This document shows positions 1 through 6,593 of a stretch of DNA of 12,931 nt, in pieces. Both the position numbers and the translations under genes were made by a program. The stretch is from positions 1 through 12,931 of the forward strand of contig CATIYU010000388.1 of assembly GCA_949739085.1 (NCBI GenBank). Direction: 5' to 3'. The notes under the pieces are model-generated. The model saw nothing but the letters and a program-made list of their open reading frames with translations, was not told where the DNA came from and ran no database searches. The stretch is from an uncultured Eubacteriales bacterium (lineage in GTDB: Bacteria; Bacillota_A; Clostridia; Oscillospirales; Oscillospiraceae). Every line of letters begins with the position of its first letter. Position 1 is the first letter of the stretch.

Positions 1-208
1 CCGGAACAAGGCGGAGAGGTCCGCGATGAAGACCGCCGTGAAGAAGTTTGAGGCCGCTGCCGTCAAAGGCAATCGCACCGAGGCCGAGGGCGCATACAAG
101 GTGGCGGTGATGGCGGTTGACAAGGCTGCCGCAAAGGGCATTCTGCACAAGAACAATGCCGCTCACAAGAAGAGCGCCATGACTCTGAAGCTCAACCGGC
201 TCGGCTGA
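1..208 (+). CDS. rpsT: 30S ribosomal protein S20, C-terminal part
   Basis: The 68 readable residues are the C-terminal four-fifths of S20, a small-subunit protein that binds 16S rRNA; the start lies left of the window. The frame runs from base 2 (RNKAERSAMKTAVKKF). It shows the family's Lys/Arg/Ala-rich helical character, the AVKKFEAA segment and the conserved KGILHKNNAAHKKS block, then ends in LKLNRLG. The ATG at base 26 is internal, because homology continues upstream of it. The full-length family is about 85-90 residues, so roughly 20 are missing. Two hairpins follow, so it is the last gene of its transcript. Confidence 0.93.
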   Translation, partial: RNKAERSAMKTAVKKFEAAAVKGNRTEAEGAYKVAVMAVDKAAAKGILHKNNAAHKKSAMTLKLNRLG

Positions 209-238
209 GCAAAGCACAAGGCTTTAGGACAAAGACAT

Positions 239-275
239 GCGGTATGGCAGCGGGCCATACCGCGTTTCTTTTTTG
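239..275 (+). terminator. Rho-independent terminator of rpsT
   Basis: A perfect 10-bp stem (gcggtatggc at 239-248, gccataccgc at 254-263) with a 5-nt loop is followed by a T-rich tract to about 274. It lies 30 bases past the S20 stop. Confidence 0.9.
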
Positions 276-300
276 CGTTTTCTAGGGAGAGCCGGAGACG

Positions 301-334
301 CCAAAAAGCCCCGCCATAGGACGGGGCTTTTTGG
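301..334. terminator. Bidirectional hairpin terminator between rpsT and rnhA
   Basis: A 13-bp perfect inverted repeat (ccaaaaagccccg at 301-313, cggggctttttgg at 322-334) has an 8-nt loop. A-tracts and T-tracts inside the two arms make it work in either direction. It can back up the rpsT terminator and end rnhA transcripts arriving on the minus strand from 455. Between 335 and 454 there is only a GT-rich and then AT-rich spacer with no recognisable gene. Confidence 0.8.
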
Positions 335-454
335 TGTGTGTTGTGTGTGTTTTAGGAGGGAGAAATCGCATCGGGTATTACCCCTTTGCTGATTGATATC
401 ATACAGAATGAATAAGAAGAAATCATGACGCGGCTGTAAACAAACTATTAACTT

Positions 455-904
455 CTAAGCTTTCAGTTTTTGCCACTCTGATACGGCCATCTGGTCGCAG
501 CGGGTGTTGTAGGGGTTGTCGGCGTGGCCCTTGACCCAGTGGGTGCGGACCTGGTGGACCTCGCACAGGTCCAGCAGCTTCTCCCATAGGTCCGGGTTGA
601 GGGCGGGTTTCTTGTCGCTCTTCACCCAGCCTCTGGCCCGCCAGCCCTTGGCCCAGCCCTTGGACAGTGCGTCGATGACGTACTTGCTGTCGGAGTATAG
701 CTCCACAATGCAGGGCTCCTTCAGGGTTTGCAGGGCCATGATAACGCCGGTGAGCTCCATGCGGTTGTTGGTGGTGTTCTGTTCCCCGCCGGAGAGCTCC
801 CTTGTGTGGGGCCCGTACTGGAGGATGGCCCCCCAGCCGCCGGGCCCCGGGTTTCCGGAGCAGGCCCCGTCGGTGTAGATGGTGATGGTTTTCATGGCAT
901 CCAT
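455..904 (-). CDS. rnhA: Ribonuclease HI
   Basis: The 149-residue protein cleaves the RNA strand of RNA-DNA hybrids (R-loops, primers) in the cytoplasm. It has the full type 1 RNase H pattern: [17 protein letters not shown] with Asp12, TTNNRMEL with Glu50, SDSKYV with Asp72, and [11 protein letters not shown]...CD with His127 and Asp137. The basic handle helix ([19 protein letters not shown]) is present, as in the E. coli enzyme. Length is close to the usual 145-155. The ATG at 904 follows AGGA by 5 bases; the in-frame ATG three codons later is a possible alternative. It is a single gene with its own promoter at 935-963, divergent from the lipoprotein gene. Confidence 0.97.
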   Translation of the reverse strand: MDAMKTITIYTDGACSGNPGPGGWGAILQYGPHTRELSGGEQNTTNNRMELTGVIMALQTLKEPCIVELYSDSKYVIDALSKGWAKGWRARGWVKSDKKPALNPDLWEKLLDLCEVHQVRTHWVKGHADNPYNTRCDQMAVSEWQKLKA

Positions 905-934
905 GTGTTTCCTGTTCTCCTTTGGCTTTTCTAC

Positions 935-963
935 AGCATACCAGATTTTATCAAAAAAATCAA
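935..963 (-). promoter_or_regulatory. SigA-type promoter of rnhA
   Basis: On the minus strand TTGATT (963-958) and TATGCT (940-935) are separated by 17 bp, with TGG directly before the -10 (extended -10). The predicted start near 928 gives a leader of about 24 bases. Confidence 0.7.
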
Positions 964-1081
964 TCGAAACTCAAAAGCGGATTCTGGAGGACTATGCCCG
1001 AAAAAAGGCTTCGCCAACATCCGCCACATCCGGCGGCACTGGGACGGCGGACACTATTTTTTCTGAAGCAAAAACTGCTGG

Positions 1082-1110
1082 TTGATTTGACTGCGCTGCC
1101 GTGCTATACT
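1082..1110 (+). promoter_or_regulatory. SigA-type promoter of the lipoprotein gene
   Basis: TTGATT (1082-1087), a 17-bp spacer and TATACT (1105-1110) with TGC just upstream (extended -10). Predicted transcription start is near 1117, about 43 bases before the ATG. Confidence 0.75.
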
Positions 1111-1159
1111 TATCACAAGTTCAGCTCAATAAATTTCCAGTTTTGGGAGGTACGCCCTT

Positions 1160-1603
1160 ATGAAGAAATCCGCAATAGCGTCCATAATTGCAATTGTAGT
1201 GGCATTGACTTGCTTGTTGGGGGTCGTTGGCTGCGAAAGAAAAAGTATGGACGATAGCACTGCAAATAACCCAAGTGCCACAGGAATTGACAGCGGTGAT
1301 ATCAGCAGTAACATCGGACTGGAAGTGTCCAAGAAACTGAATGAGAGCAATGGGAAATACGTTAACTTGTATGTTGAAAACAACGGGGCTAATTCCGTTG
1401 TGGCAACGATCAACGGTCAGAGTGAGAGAGACCTCAAGCCGGGCGAACAGGGCTATGTTTATCTGGAAGTGACGCAGGGACTCTTGGGGTTAGACAAGGA
1501 ATACGAGTTCAAAGTAGTGCCTGGCGCCAATGGCGGATCAATCAACATTCACTATGAGATTGTTCAAGATGTATGCTATTACTCTGAGGACACCAGCAGA
1601 TAG
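1160..1603 (+). CDS. Putative lipoprotein of unknown function
   Basis: A 147-residue secreted lipoprotein that I do not recognise beyond its export signal. Residues 1-25 form a lipoprotein signal: MKKS, a hydrophobic stretch, then VVGC with the lipidated cysteine at position 25. A Ser/Asn/Asp-rich linker (about 26-55) leads to a domain of roughly 90 residues with alternating hydrophobic strands (KYVNLYVENN, SVVATINGQ, YVYLEV, YEFKVVPG, SINIHYEIV), probably a beta-sandwich. The start is well supported: GGGAGG at 1145-1150, 9 bases before ATG. The gene is clearly richer in A/T and in codons such as aat, aaa and gtt than its neighbours. It has its own promoter and terminator, which suggests acquisition as a single-gene unit. 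The function is not inferable. Confidence 0.85.
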   Translation: MKKSAIASIIAIVVALTCLLGVVGCERKSMDDSTANNPSATGIDSGDISSNIGLEVSKKLNESNGKYVNLYVENNGANSVVATINGQSERDLKPGEQGYVYLEVTQGLLGLDKEYEFKVVPGANGGSINIHYEIVQDVCYYSEDTSR

Positions 1604-1639
1604 AACAGAACGCGAAAACGTGAACTTCCAATTTAAGGG

Positions 1640-1678
1640 AAGGGCCGCCCCTGGGGAGCGGCCCTTTCGTTATTTTTT
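1640..1678 (+). terminator. Terminator of the lipoprotein gene, overlapping the prfB end
   Basis: A 9-bp GC-rich stem (aagggccgc 1640-1648, gcggccctt 1658-1666) is followed by ttcgttatttttt. The T-run lies inside the last codons of the convergent prfB gene. In the minus direction the same stem has only a poor T-tract, so it may serve prfB weakly. Confidence 0.8.
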
Positions 1679-2794
1679 CAGCTCCCCTGTGGCGCTGGCG
1701 GTGAGGTAGGCGTTGATAAAGCCGTCAATGTCGCCGTCCATGACAGCGGTGATATTGCCGTTCTCGTAGCCCGTGCGGGTGTCCTTGGCCAGGGTGTAGG
1801 GCATGAACACATAGGAGCGGATCTGGCTGCCCCACTCGATCTTCATCTGCACGCCCTTGATGTCCGAGATCTTCTCCGCGTGCTGCTGGGCCTTCATCTC
1901 CATCAGCTTCGCCCGGAGCATCTTCATGCAGTTCTCTCGGTTCTGGACCTGGCTGCGCTCCTGCTGGCTGGAGACCACCACCCCCGTGGGCTTGTGGATA
2001 AGCCGCACCGCCGAGGAGGTCTTGTTTACGTGCTGTCCGCCGGCCCCCGAGGCCCGGTAGACCTGCATTTCAATATCCTCCTGCCGGATCTCCACGCTGC
2101 TGTCGTCCTCGATCTCCGGCATCACCTCCACTGCGGCGAAGGAGGTCTGGCGGCGGGCGTTGGCGTCGAAGGGAGAGATGCGCACCAGCCGGTGGACCCC
2201 GTTCTCGCTGCGCAGGAACCCGTAGGCGTTCTCCCCCTCAATGGAAATTGCGGCGGACTTCAATCCGGCCTCGTCGCCGTCCTCGTAGTCCAGGGTTTTG
2301 ACGGTGAAGCTGTGGCGCTCCGCCCAGCGGGTGTACATGCGGTAGAGCATCTGGCACCAGTCCTGGGCCTCCGTGCCGCCTGCCCCGGCGTGGAGCGTGA
2401 GAATGGCGTTATTGGCGTCGTACTCCCCGGTAAGGAGAGTGGCCAGATTCGCTTCCTCCAGAGCCGACTCCAGGCGGAGGAAGCTCTCCTCCACCTCCGG
2501 AAGGAGGGAGGCGTCCTCCTCCTCCTGGGCCATCTCCACCAGGGTGGTGAGGTCCTCCCACTGGCTGAGCAGGCGGGCGTGGTTCTCCAGCTTATTTTTC
2601 AGCAGCTTGGTCCGCTGAAGCACCCGCTGGGACGCCTGGATGTCGTTCCAGAAATTGGCGTCCCCGGTTTTCTCCTCCAGCTCCTCCACCTCCCGGCGGG
2701 CGCCCTCCAGGTCCAGGGCCGCAGCCAGAGTCTCCAGCCTGGGACCCATGGCCCCAAGCTTCTGTTTATATCCGTCATATTCAATAACCGGCAT
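1670..2794 (-). CDS. prfB: Peptide chain release factor 2, without programmed frameshift
   Basis: The 374-residue factor releases finished peptides at UGA and UAA stop codons on the ribosome. The N-terminal coiled-coil domain spans about 1-115. The SPF tripeptide that reads the stop codon is at 207-209 (VRISPFDAN), marking RF2 rather than RF1. The catalytic GGQ is at 252-254 (RASGAGGQHVNKTSSAVR). In many bacteria this gene holds an in-frame UGA near codon 26 and needs a +1 frameshift. Here the equivalent Leu27-Asp28 is read directly as ctg gac in a single open frame. The ATG at 2794 follows GGAGGA by 6 bases, so the full N-terminus is in frame. It is monocistronic with a promoter at 2913-2942. 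Confidence 0.97.
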   Translation of the reverse strand: MPVIEYDGYKQKLGAMGPRLETLAAALDLEGARREVEELEEKTGDANFWNDIQASQRVLQRTKLLKNKLENHARLLSQWEDLTTLVEMAQEEEDASLLPEVEESFLRLESALEEANLATLLTGEYDANNAILTLHAGAGGTEAQDWCQMLYRMYTRWAERHSFTVKTLDYEDGDEAGLKSAAISIEGENAYGFLRSENGVHRLVRISPFDANARRQTSFAAVEVMPEIEDDSSVEIRQEDIEMQVYRASGAGGQHVNKTSSAVRLIHKPTGVVVSSQQERSQVQNRENCMKMLRAKLMEMKAQQHAEKISDIKGVQMKIEWGSQIRSYVFMPYTLAKDTRTGYENGNITAVMDGDIDGFINAYLTASATGELKK

Positions 2795-2912
2795 GTAGAA
2801 TCCTCCGTTTCGTCGTTCCGTTTTCCATTGCCCCCGGCGGGGCGGTTTGCCTCTTCTTCGTTATTGCAGCATATGGGATTCTCCATTCCTCTTAAAAATG
2901 CAGTCTTTCTAT

Positions 2913-2942
2913 ATTATGCCACAAAACTGGGGGGTCTGTAAA
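2913..2942 (-). promoter_or_regulatory. SigA-type promoter of prfB
   Basis: On the minus strand TTTACA (2942-2937), an 18-bp spacer and CATAAT (2918-2913) with TGG before the -10. The start near 2906 would give a leader of about 110 bases, in which I see no riboswitch. Confidence 0.6.
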
Positions 2943-2973
2943 GGGGAAATTTTCCGGGGATTTTACCGGGCGG

Positions 2974-3002
2974 TTGACGGGAACGGCACGGCGGCGTATA
3001 CT
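2974..3002 (+). promoter_or_regulatory. SigA-type promoter of the GNAT gene
   Basis: TTGACG (2974-2979), a 17-bp spacer and TATACT (2997-3002). Predicted start is near 3009, about 29 bases before the ATG at 3038. Confidence 0.75.
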
Positions 3003-3037
3003 GCCCCCATGGAATCGTTGATATGGAGGAGCGAAGC

Positions 3038-3442
3038 ATGGAGATACGAAGAGCGGCCTCAAAGGATCTGTCTTTCTTGCAGCGGCAGGACCGGCACGTC
3101 TCGCCCGGGGAGATAGCCCGGGCCGTGGACCAGGGCCGGGTCTATGTGGCGGAGGACCAGGGGCTTATTCTGGGCTGGCTGCGCTGGGGCCTCTTCTGGG
3201 ACAGCCTCCCCTTTCTGAACATGCTCTACCTGCTGGAGGAGAACCGGGGCCGGGGCCTGGGGCGGCGGATGGCGGCGCGTTGGGAGGAGGAGATGCGGGC
3301 GGCGGGCTTCCGCCAGGTCCTGACCTCCACGGTCTCCAGCGAGAGGGCCCAGCACTTCTACTACCAGATGGGCTACCGGGCCGTCGGGGGCTTTTTGCTG
3401 GAGGGCGAGCCCTACGAGGTCATCCTGTCGAAGAATTTATAA
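3038..3442 (+). CDS. GNAT-family N-acetyltransferase
   Basis: A 134-residue protein of the GCN5-related acetyltransferase fold, which moves an acetyl group from acetyl-CoA to an amine; the substrate is unknown. The acetyl-CoA pyrophosphate loop is clear as ENRGRGLGRRMAARW (about residues 69-83). The C-terminal motif SSERAQHFYYQMGYRAVGGF carries the usual Tyr and the Gly-Tyr turn. Residues 1-60 match the N-terminal strands (MEIRRAASKDLSFLQ, VYVAEDQGLILGWLRW). I chose the ATG at 3038 because GGAGGA (3025-3030) lies 7 bases before it; the in-frame ATG at 3023 would place that site inside the gene. Small size suggests a single compact domain. ktrB follows 89 bases later but has its own promoter. 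Confidence 0.9.
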   Translation: MEIRRAASKDLSFLQRQDRHVSPGEIARAVDQGRVYVAEDQGLILGWLRWGLFWDSLPFLNMLYLLEENRGRGLGRRMAARWEEEMRAAGFRQVLTSTVSSERAQHFYYQMGYRAVGGFLLEGEPYEVILSKNL

Positions 3443-3448
3443 CGGCGG

Positions 3449-3477
3449 TTGCGCGGCGGGGGAAAATGTGGTATGCT
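3449..3477 (+). promoter_or_regulatory. SigA-type promoter of ktrBA
   Basis: TTGCGC (3449-3454), a 17-bp spacer and TATGCT (3472-3477) with TGG directly before the -10. The predicted start near 3484 lies 48 bases before the chosen ktrB ATG. This argues against longer ktrB starts that would place coding sequence over the promoter. Confidence 0.6.
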
Positions 3478-3531
3478 GTCACCATACTTAGGGCCCGCCC
3501 GCCGCGGCGGCCCGGAAAGCGCGGGGTGCCT

Positions 3532-4878
3532 ATGGGCCAGAGGAAAAAAGCGAGGCTGTCCAGTGTGCAGATTATCGCCCTGGGCTTCTTTATCATGATC
3601 TTGACAGGCACGGCGCTGTTAATGCTCCCCTGCGCCAGCCAGGGGCCCGGCGGCGCCTCCTTCGGTGACGCTCTCTTTACCGCCACCTCCGCCTCCTGCG
3701 TCACCGGGCTGGTGATGCAGGACACAGGCACCTACTGGACCACGTTCGGGCAGATTGTCATTATCCTCCTCATCCAAACCGGCGGACTGGGGTTCATGAC
3801 CATCGCCACGCTCTTCCTCCTCCTCCTGCGGCGGCGGCTGGGACTGCGGGAGCGGGAGGTGGTGGTCAGCAGCATCAGCTACACCCAGCTGGGGGGCCTG
3901 GTCCCTTTTATCCGCTTCATCTTCCTGGGGACCCTGCTGGCGGAGGGGGCGGGAGCCGCGCTGCTCTCCATCCGCTTCGTCCAGGAGTTTGGCTGGGCCC
4001 GGGGCGTCTACTACGCCGTCTGGCACAGCGTATCCGCCTTCTGTAACGCGGGCTTTGACCTGATGGGGTCCCACAGCGGGCCCTACTCCTCCTTTACCGC
4101 CTACGCCGGAGACCCGCTGGTGATCCTCACCCTCTGCGGCCTCATCCTGGTGGGCGGGGCGGGCTTCCTGGTCTGGGACGACCTGGCCCGCCACAAGCTC
4201 CGCTGGCGGCGCTACCGGCTGCAAACCAAGGTGGTGCTGACGGCAAACCTGATACTGGTGCTGGGCGGAGGCGGGCTCTTCTTCCTGCTGGAGCGCGGCA
4301 ATCTGGGGGCCGGGCGGCCTGTGGGGGAGCAGATCCTCGCCGCCCTCTTCGACGCCGTCACACCCCGGACCGCCGGGTTCAACAGCACCGACACCGCCAG
4401 CCTCAGTCCCGGGAGCTTCCTCCTCACCATCATCTTTATGTTCATTGGCGGCAATCCCGGGTCCACGGCGGGCGGCATCAAAACCACCACCCTGTTCGTC
4501 ATCCTGCTCCACACCTTCTCCGGCGTGCGCCGGGAGCAGAGCGCCAACGCCTTCGGCAGGAGCATTGGCGACGGCGCGCTGAAGCGGGCCACCGCCGTGC
4601 TTTTCACGAACCTGCTGCTGGCCCTGGCCGGGGCTTTGGCTGTATGCGCCGCCCAGACGCTGCCCCTGGCGGACGTGCTCTTCGAGACCTTTTCCGCCAT
4701 CGGCACCGCCGGTATGACGGCGGGCATTACCCGGGACCTGGTCCCCGTAAGTCAGGCCGTGGTCGTCTTTTTGATGTACTGCGGCCGGGTGGGCAGCATC
4801 TCCTTCGCCGTGGCGCTGCTGGAGAAACGGGCCCTGCCCCCCGTCACCCTGCCCCAGGAGGATATTACCATCGGCTGA
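3532..4878 (+). CDS. ktrB: Potassium uptake channel subunit KtrB (TrkH/KtrB family)
   Basis: The 448-residue integral membrane subunit imports K+ with its cytoplasmic partner KtrA. Four repeats of the M1-pore-M2 unit are visible. Their filter segments are TATSASCVTGL (Gly59), HSVSAFCNAGFDLMG (Gly164), DAVTPRTAGFN (Gly272) and TFSAIGTAGMTAG (Gly384). A Gly-rich gating loop, GGNPGSTAGGIKTTT, is at 296-310, and a basic residue after it (Arg409 in YCGRVGS) fits the family. Length matches KtrB (about 445) rather than TrkH (about 480). The ATG at 3532 gives a normal KtrB N-terminus (MGQRKKARLSSVQ), though its Shine-Dalgarno is weak (gcgggg). The open frame extends upstream, but that part overlaps the promoter and the GNAT gene and is not family-like. 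Confidence 0.95.
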   Translation: MGQRKKARLSSVQIIALGFFIMILTGTALLMLPCASQGPGGASFGDALFTATSASCVTGLVMQDTGTYWTTFGQIVIILLIQTGGLGFMTIATLFLLLLRRRLGLREREVVVSSISYTQLGGLVPFIRFIFLGTLLAEGAGAALLSIRFVQEFGWARGVYYAVWHSVSAFCNAGFDLMGSHSGPYSSFTAYAGDPLVILTLCGLILVGGAGFLVWDDLARHKLRWRRYRLQTKVVLTANLILVLGGGGLFFLLERGNLGAGRPVGEQILAALFDAVTPRTAGFNSTDTASLSPGSFLLTIIFMFIGGNPGSTAGGIKTTTLFVILLHTFSGVRREQSANAFGRSIGDGALKRATAVLFTNLLLALAGALAVCAAQTLPLADVLFETFSAIGTAGMTAGITRDLVPVSQAVVVFLMYCGRVGSISFAVALLEKRALPPVTLPQEDITIG

Positions 4879-4933
4879 GCGGACCGCCGGTTCGCCCGGG
4901 AGTTTCATCTTTACAAAGTAGGAGGTTGCGGGT

Positions 4934-5578
4934 ATGAAATCATTCCTTATTATCGGTATGGGCTCCTTTGGCCACCATCTCTGCCGGGCCCTCTCTGAGC
5001 AAAAATGCGAGATTATGGCAGTGGACCGCTCCAGCGCCGCCGTGGAGGACGTGCTGCCGCTAGTGGTCAGCGCCAAGGTGGGCGACTGCGCCAACGAGGA
5101 CGTCCTGCGTTCCTTCGGCGTGGAGAGCTTCGACGCCTGCTTCGTCTGCCTGGGGGACGACGTGCTGGGCAGCCTGCAAATCACCAGCCTCCTCAAGGAG
5201 CTGGGGGCGAAAAAGGTGTTCAGCAAGGCGGAGGACGACTTACAGGCAAAATTTCTGCTCCGCAACGGCGCGGACGAGGTCATCTACCCCGAATTGGAGG
5301 TGGCCACCAGCATCGCTGTCAGCGAGAGCTCGGACAGCATCTTCGACTGCATCCGGCTGACGGCGGAGTACTCTATCTATGAGCTGGAGCCCATGGACCG
5401 CTGGGTGGGCAAGAGCCTGAAGGAGCTGAATTTCCGGGTGAAGTACCACCTGACGGTTATCGCCGTTATCAAGGACGGGGTGATCCGCCCCAACCTCAGC
5501 CCGGACTACATCTTCCGCACGGATGAGCACCTCCTGGTGCTGGGCCGCAGCGAGGACATCCGAAAAGTGATACGGTAA
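4934..5578 (+). CDS. ktrA: Potassium uptake regulatory subunit KtrA (RCK/TrkA)
   Basis: A 214-residue cytoplasmic subunit that forms a ring under KtrB and gates K+ transport on binding nucleotides. The RCK-N Rossmann domain (1-120) starts FLIIGMGSFGHHL, with the GxGxxG at 8-13 and acidic Asp31 after the second strand (IMAVDRS), as in ATP/NAD-binding RCK domains. KVGDCANEDVL and DACFVCLGDD are further family motifs. The RCK-C domain (about 134-214) ends in DEHLLVLGRSEDIRKVIR. Length is close to B. subtilis KtrA (about 222). The start has GGAGG 8 bases upstream. It sits 55 bases after ktrB and forms one operon, followed by a hairpin at 5585-5614. Confidence 0.96.
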   Translation: MKSFLIIGMGSFGHHLCRALSEQKCEIMAVDRSSAAVEDVLPLVVSAKVGDCANEDVLRSFGVESFDACFVCLGDDVLGSLQITSLLKELGAKKVFSKAEDDLQAKFLLRNGADEVIYPELEVATSIAVSESSDSIFDCIRLTAEYSIYELEPMDRWVGKSLKELNFRVKYHLTVIAVIKDGVIRPNLSPDYIFRTDEHLLVLGRSEDIRKVIR

Positions 5579-5584
5579 AGCGAA

Positions 5585-5614
5585 AGAGGGGTCCCCACAT
5601 CCGGGGGCCCCTCT
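5585..5614. terminator. Shared terminator hairpin between ktrA and the AraC gene
   Basis: The arms agaggggtcccc (5585-5596) and gggggcccctct (5603-5614) pair over 12 positions with one T-G wobble and a 6-nt loop. The T-tract is poor on the plus side and modest on the minus side (ctttcgcttta). It lies between two convergent stop codons. Confidence 0.6.
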
Positions 5615-5621
5615 CAGCCTG

Positions 5622-6467
5622 TCAGTCCTTCTTCACCACGGGAATCCAGACCTCATATTTCGCGTTCTCCGGGTCCGCGTTCAGGTACACCTCTATATCC
5701 GGGACGCTGCCGTACTCATATCCCGAGCTGGGCAGCCACTCCGTCAGAATCCGCCGCTCCAGCTCCTGGATGGACTGGTGAGTCCCCGCGCCGGGGAAAA
5801 TGGCCCATGTGGCCGCCGGGATGGTGAGCGGTTCCAGCCCCGCCGCGTCCCTTGTGCTGGCGGCGGCGATGTAGTAGCGCCACGGCCCGTCGTTGGGGCA
5901 GTCGCAGACACCCAGAATCCCCTTGGGCTGGGCGTCCATCAGCTCCGAGAGCCGGTGCAGGACCCCTTCCCCGGCGGCCCGCCCCCAGAACTGGGGCAGA
6001 ACCTCAAAATTTTTCTCCATGTCCTTCTCAATGGGCACGGAGACGCCCACTACGCGGAAAGCCTCCCGCTGCTCAATCCGGTACTCCATTTCCTCTGCTC
6101 CTTTTATCGTAATTGTGAAGCGCAGGGGGGAAAACGTCTTGACGGCGGCCCCCTGTTCCCGGATGGCCGAGGGAGCCGTTCCATGGACCGCCTGGAAGGC
6201 CCGGTTGAAGGCCGTGGGGGACTGGTAGCCGTATTTCAGCGCCACGTCCACCACCTTCTCCCCCGCCAGCAGATCCACCGCCGCCAGGGACATCCGCCGC
6301 CGCCGGATGTACTCCCCCAGGGATCCCCCCGCCATATAGGCGAACATGCGCTGGTAGTGGTAGGCTGAGCAGCAGGCGATGCGGCCCAGCTGGGAATAGC
6401 TGATCTCCTCCGTCAGGTGGTCCTCTATATAGCGGATGGTCTCGTTGAGGCCGTCAACCCAATCCAT
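5622..6467 (-). CDS. AraC-family regulator with GyrI-like effector-binding domain
   Basis: A 281-residue transcription regulator. The N-terminal AraC domain (about 5-105) has two helix-turn-helix units: ISYSQLGRIACCSAYHYQRMF, and the AraC signature DVALKYGYQSPTAFNRAFQAVHGTAPSAIR at about 74-103. The C-terminal half (about 117-278) is a GyrI-like/Bac_rhamnosid-type effector domain of the Rob/BmrR kind (MEYRIEQREAFRVVGVSVP, YYIAAAS, DIEVYLN, YEVWIPV), which usually binds small hydrophobic or cationic compounds. I chose the ATG at 6467 because GGAGGA lies 7 bases upstream. The frame extends 30 codons further, but that part is basic and unlike the family. No obvious target gene is adjacent, so autoregulation or distant targets are likely. 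The ligand is unknown. Confidence 0.92.
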   Translation of the reverse strand: MDWVDGLNETIRYIEDHLTEEISYSQLGRIACCSAYHYQRMFAYMAGGSLGEYIRRRRMSLAAVDLLAGEKVVDVALKYGYQSPTAFNRAFQAVHGTAPSAIREQGAAVKTFSPLRFTITIKGAEEMEYRIEQREAFRVVGVSVPIEKDMEKNFEVLPQFWGRAAGEGVLHRLSELMDAQPKGILGVCDCPNDGPWRYYIAAASTRDAAGLEPLTIPAATWAIFPGAGTHQSIQELERRILTEWLPSSGYEYGSVPDIEVYLNADPENAKYEVWIPVVKKD

Positions 6468-6500
6468 AGCGTGTTCCTCCTTTTTGCCGCTTCTGCGTGT

Positions 6501-6529
6501 ATGGTAACACGGAAAGCGCCGCTTGTCCT
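6501..6529 (-). promoter_or_regulatory. Weak promoter candidate for the AraC gene
   Basis: On the minus strand AGGACA (6529-6524), a 17-bp spacer and TACCAT (6506-6501) with TGT before the -10. Both boxes match consensus poorly, as would be expected of a promoter needing an activator. Confidence 0.35.
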
Positions 6530-6557
6530 CTCTTTTTCTGCACCGGTGGGAGAGCAA

Positions 6558-6587
6558 AGCCGGAGGGCGGTCCGCCGCCCTCCGGCT
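6558..6587 (-). terminator. Terminator hairpin of the hom-lysC operon
   Basis: A 13-bp perfect stem (agccggagggcgg 6558-6570, ccgccctccggct 6575-6587) with a 4-nt loop lies 7 bases past the lysC stop. On the minus strand the stem is followed by TTTGCTCT; on the plus strand by a better T-run, although no plus-strand gene ends here. Confidence 0.75.
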
Positions 6588-6593
6588 CCTTTT

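Noticed and set aside
922..1257. A plus-strand frame through the rnhA-lipoprotein spacer, with a GGAGG before an internal ATG near 992
   Set aside because: It runs across both promoters and into the lipoprotein gene in a different frame, and its translation has no recognisable domain.
3619..5283. A 554-codon open frame on the minus strand opposite ktrBA
   Set aside because: It is antisense to the well-supported ktrB and ktrA and low-complexity (Gly/Glu/Gln/Ala), with no ribosome site or motif.
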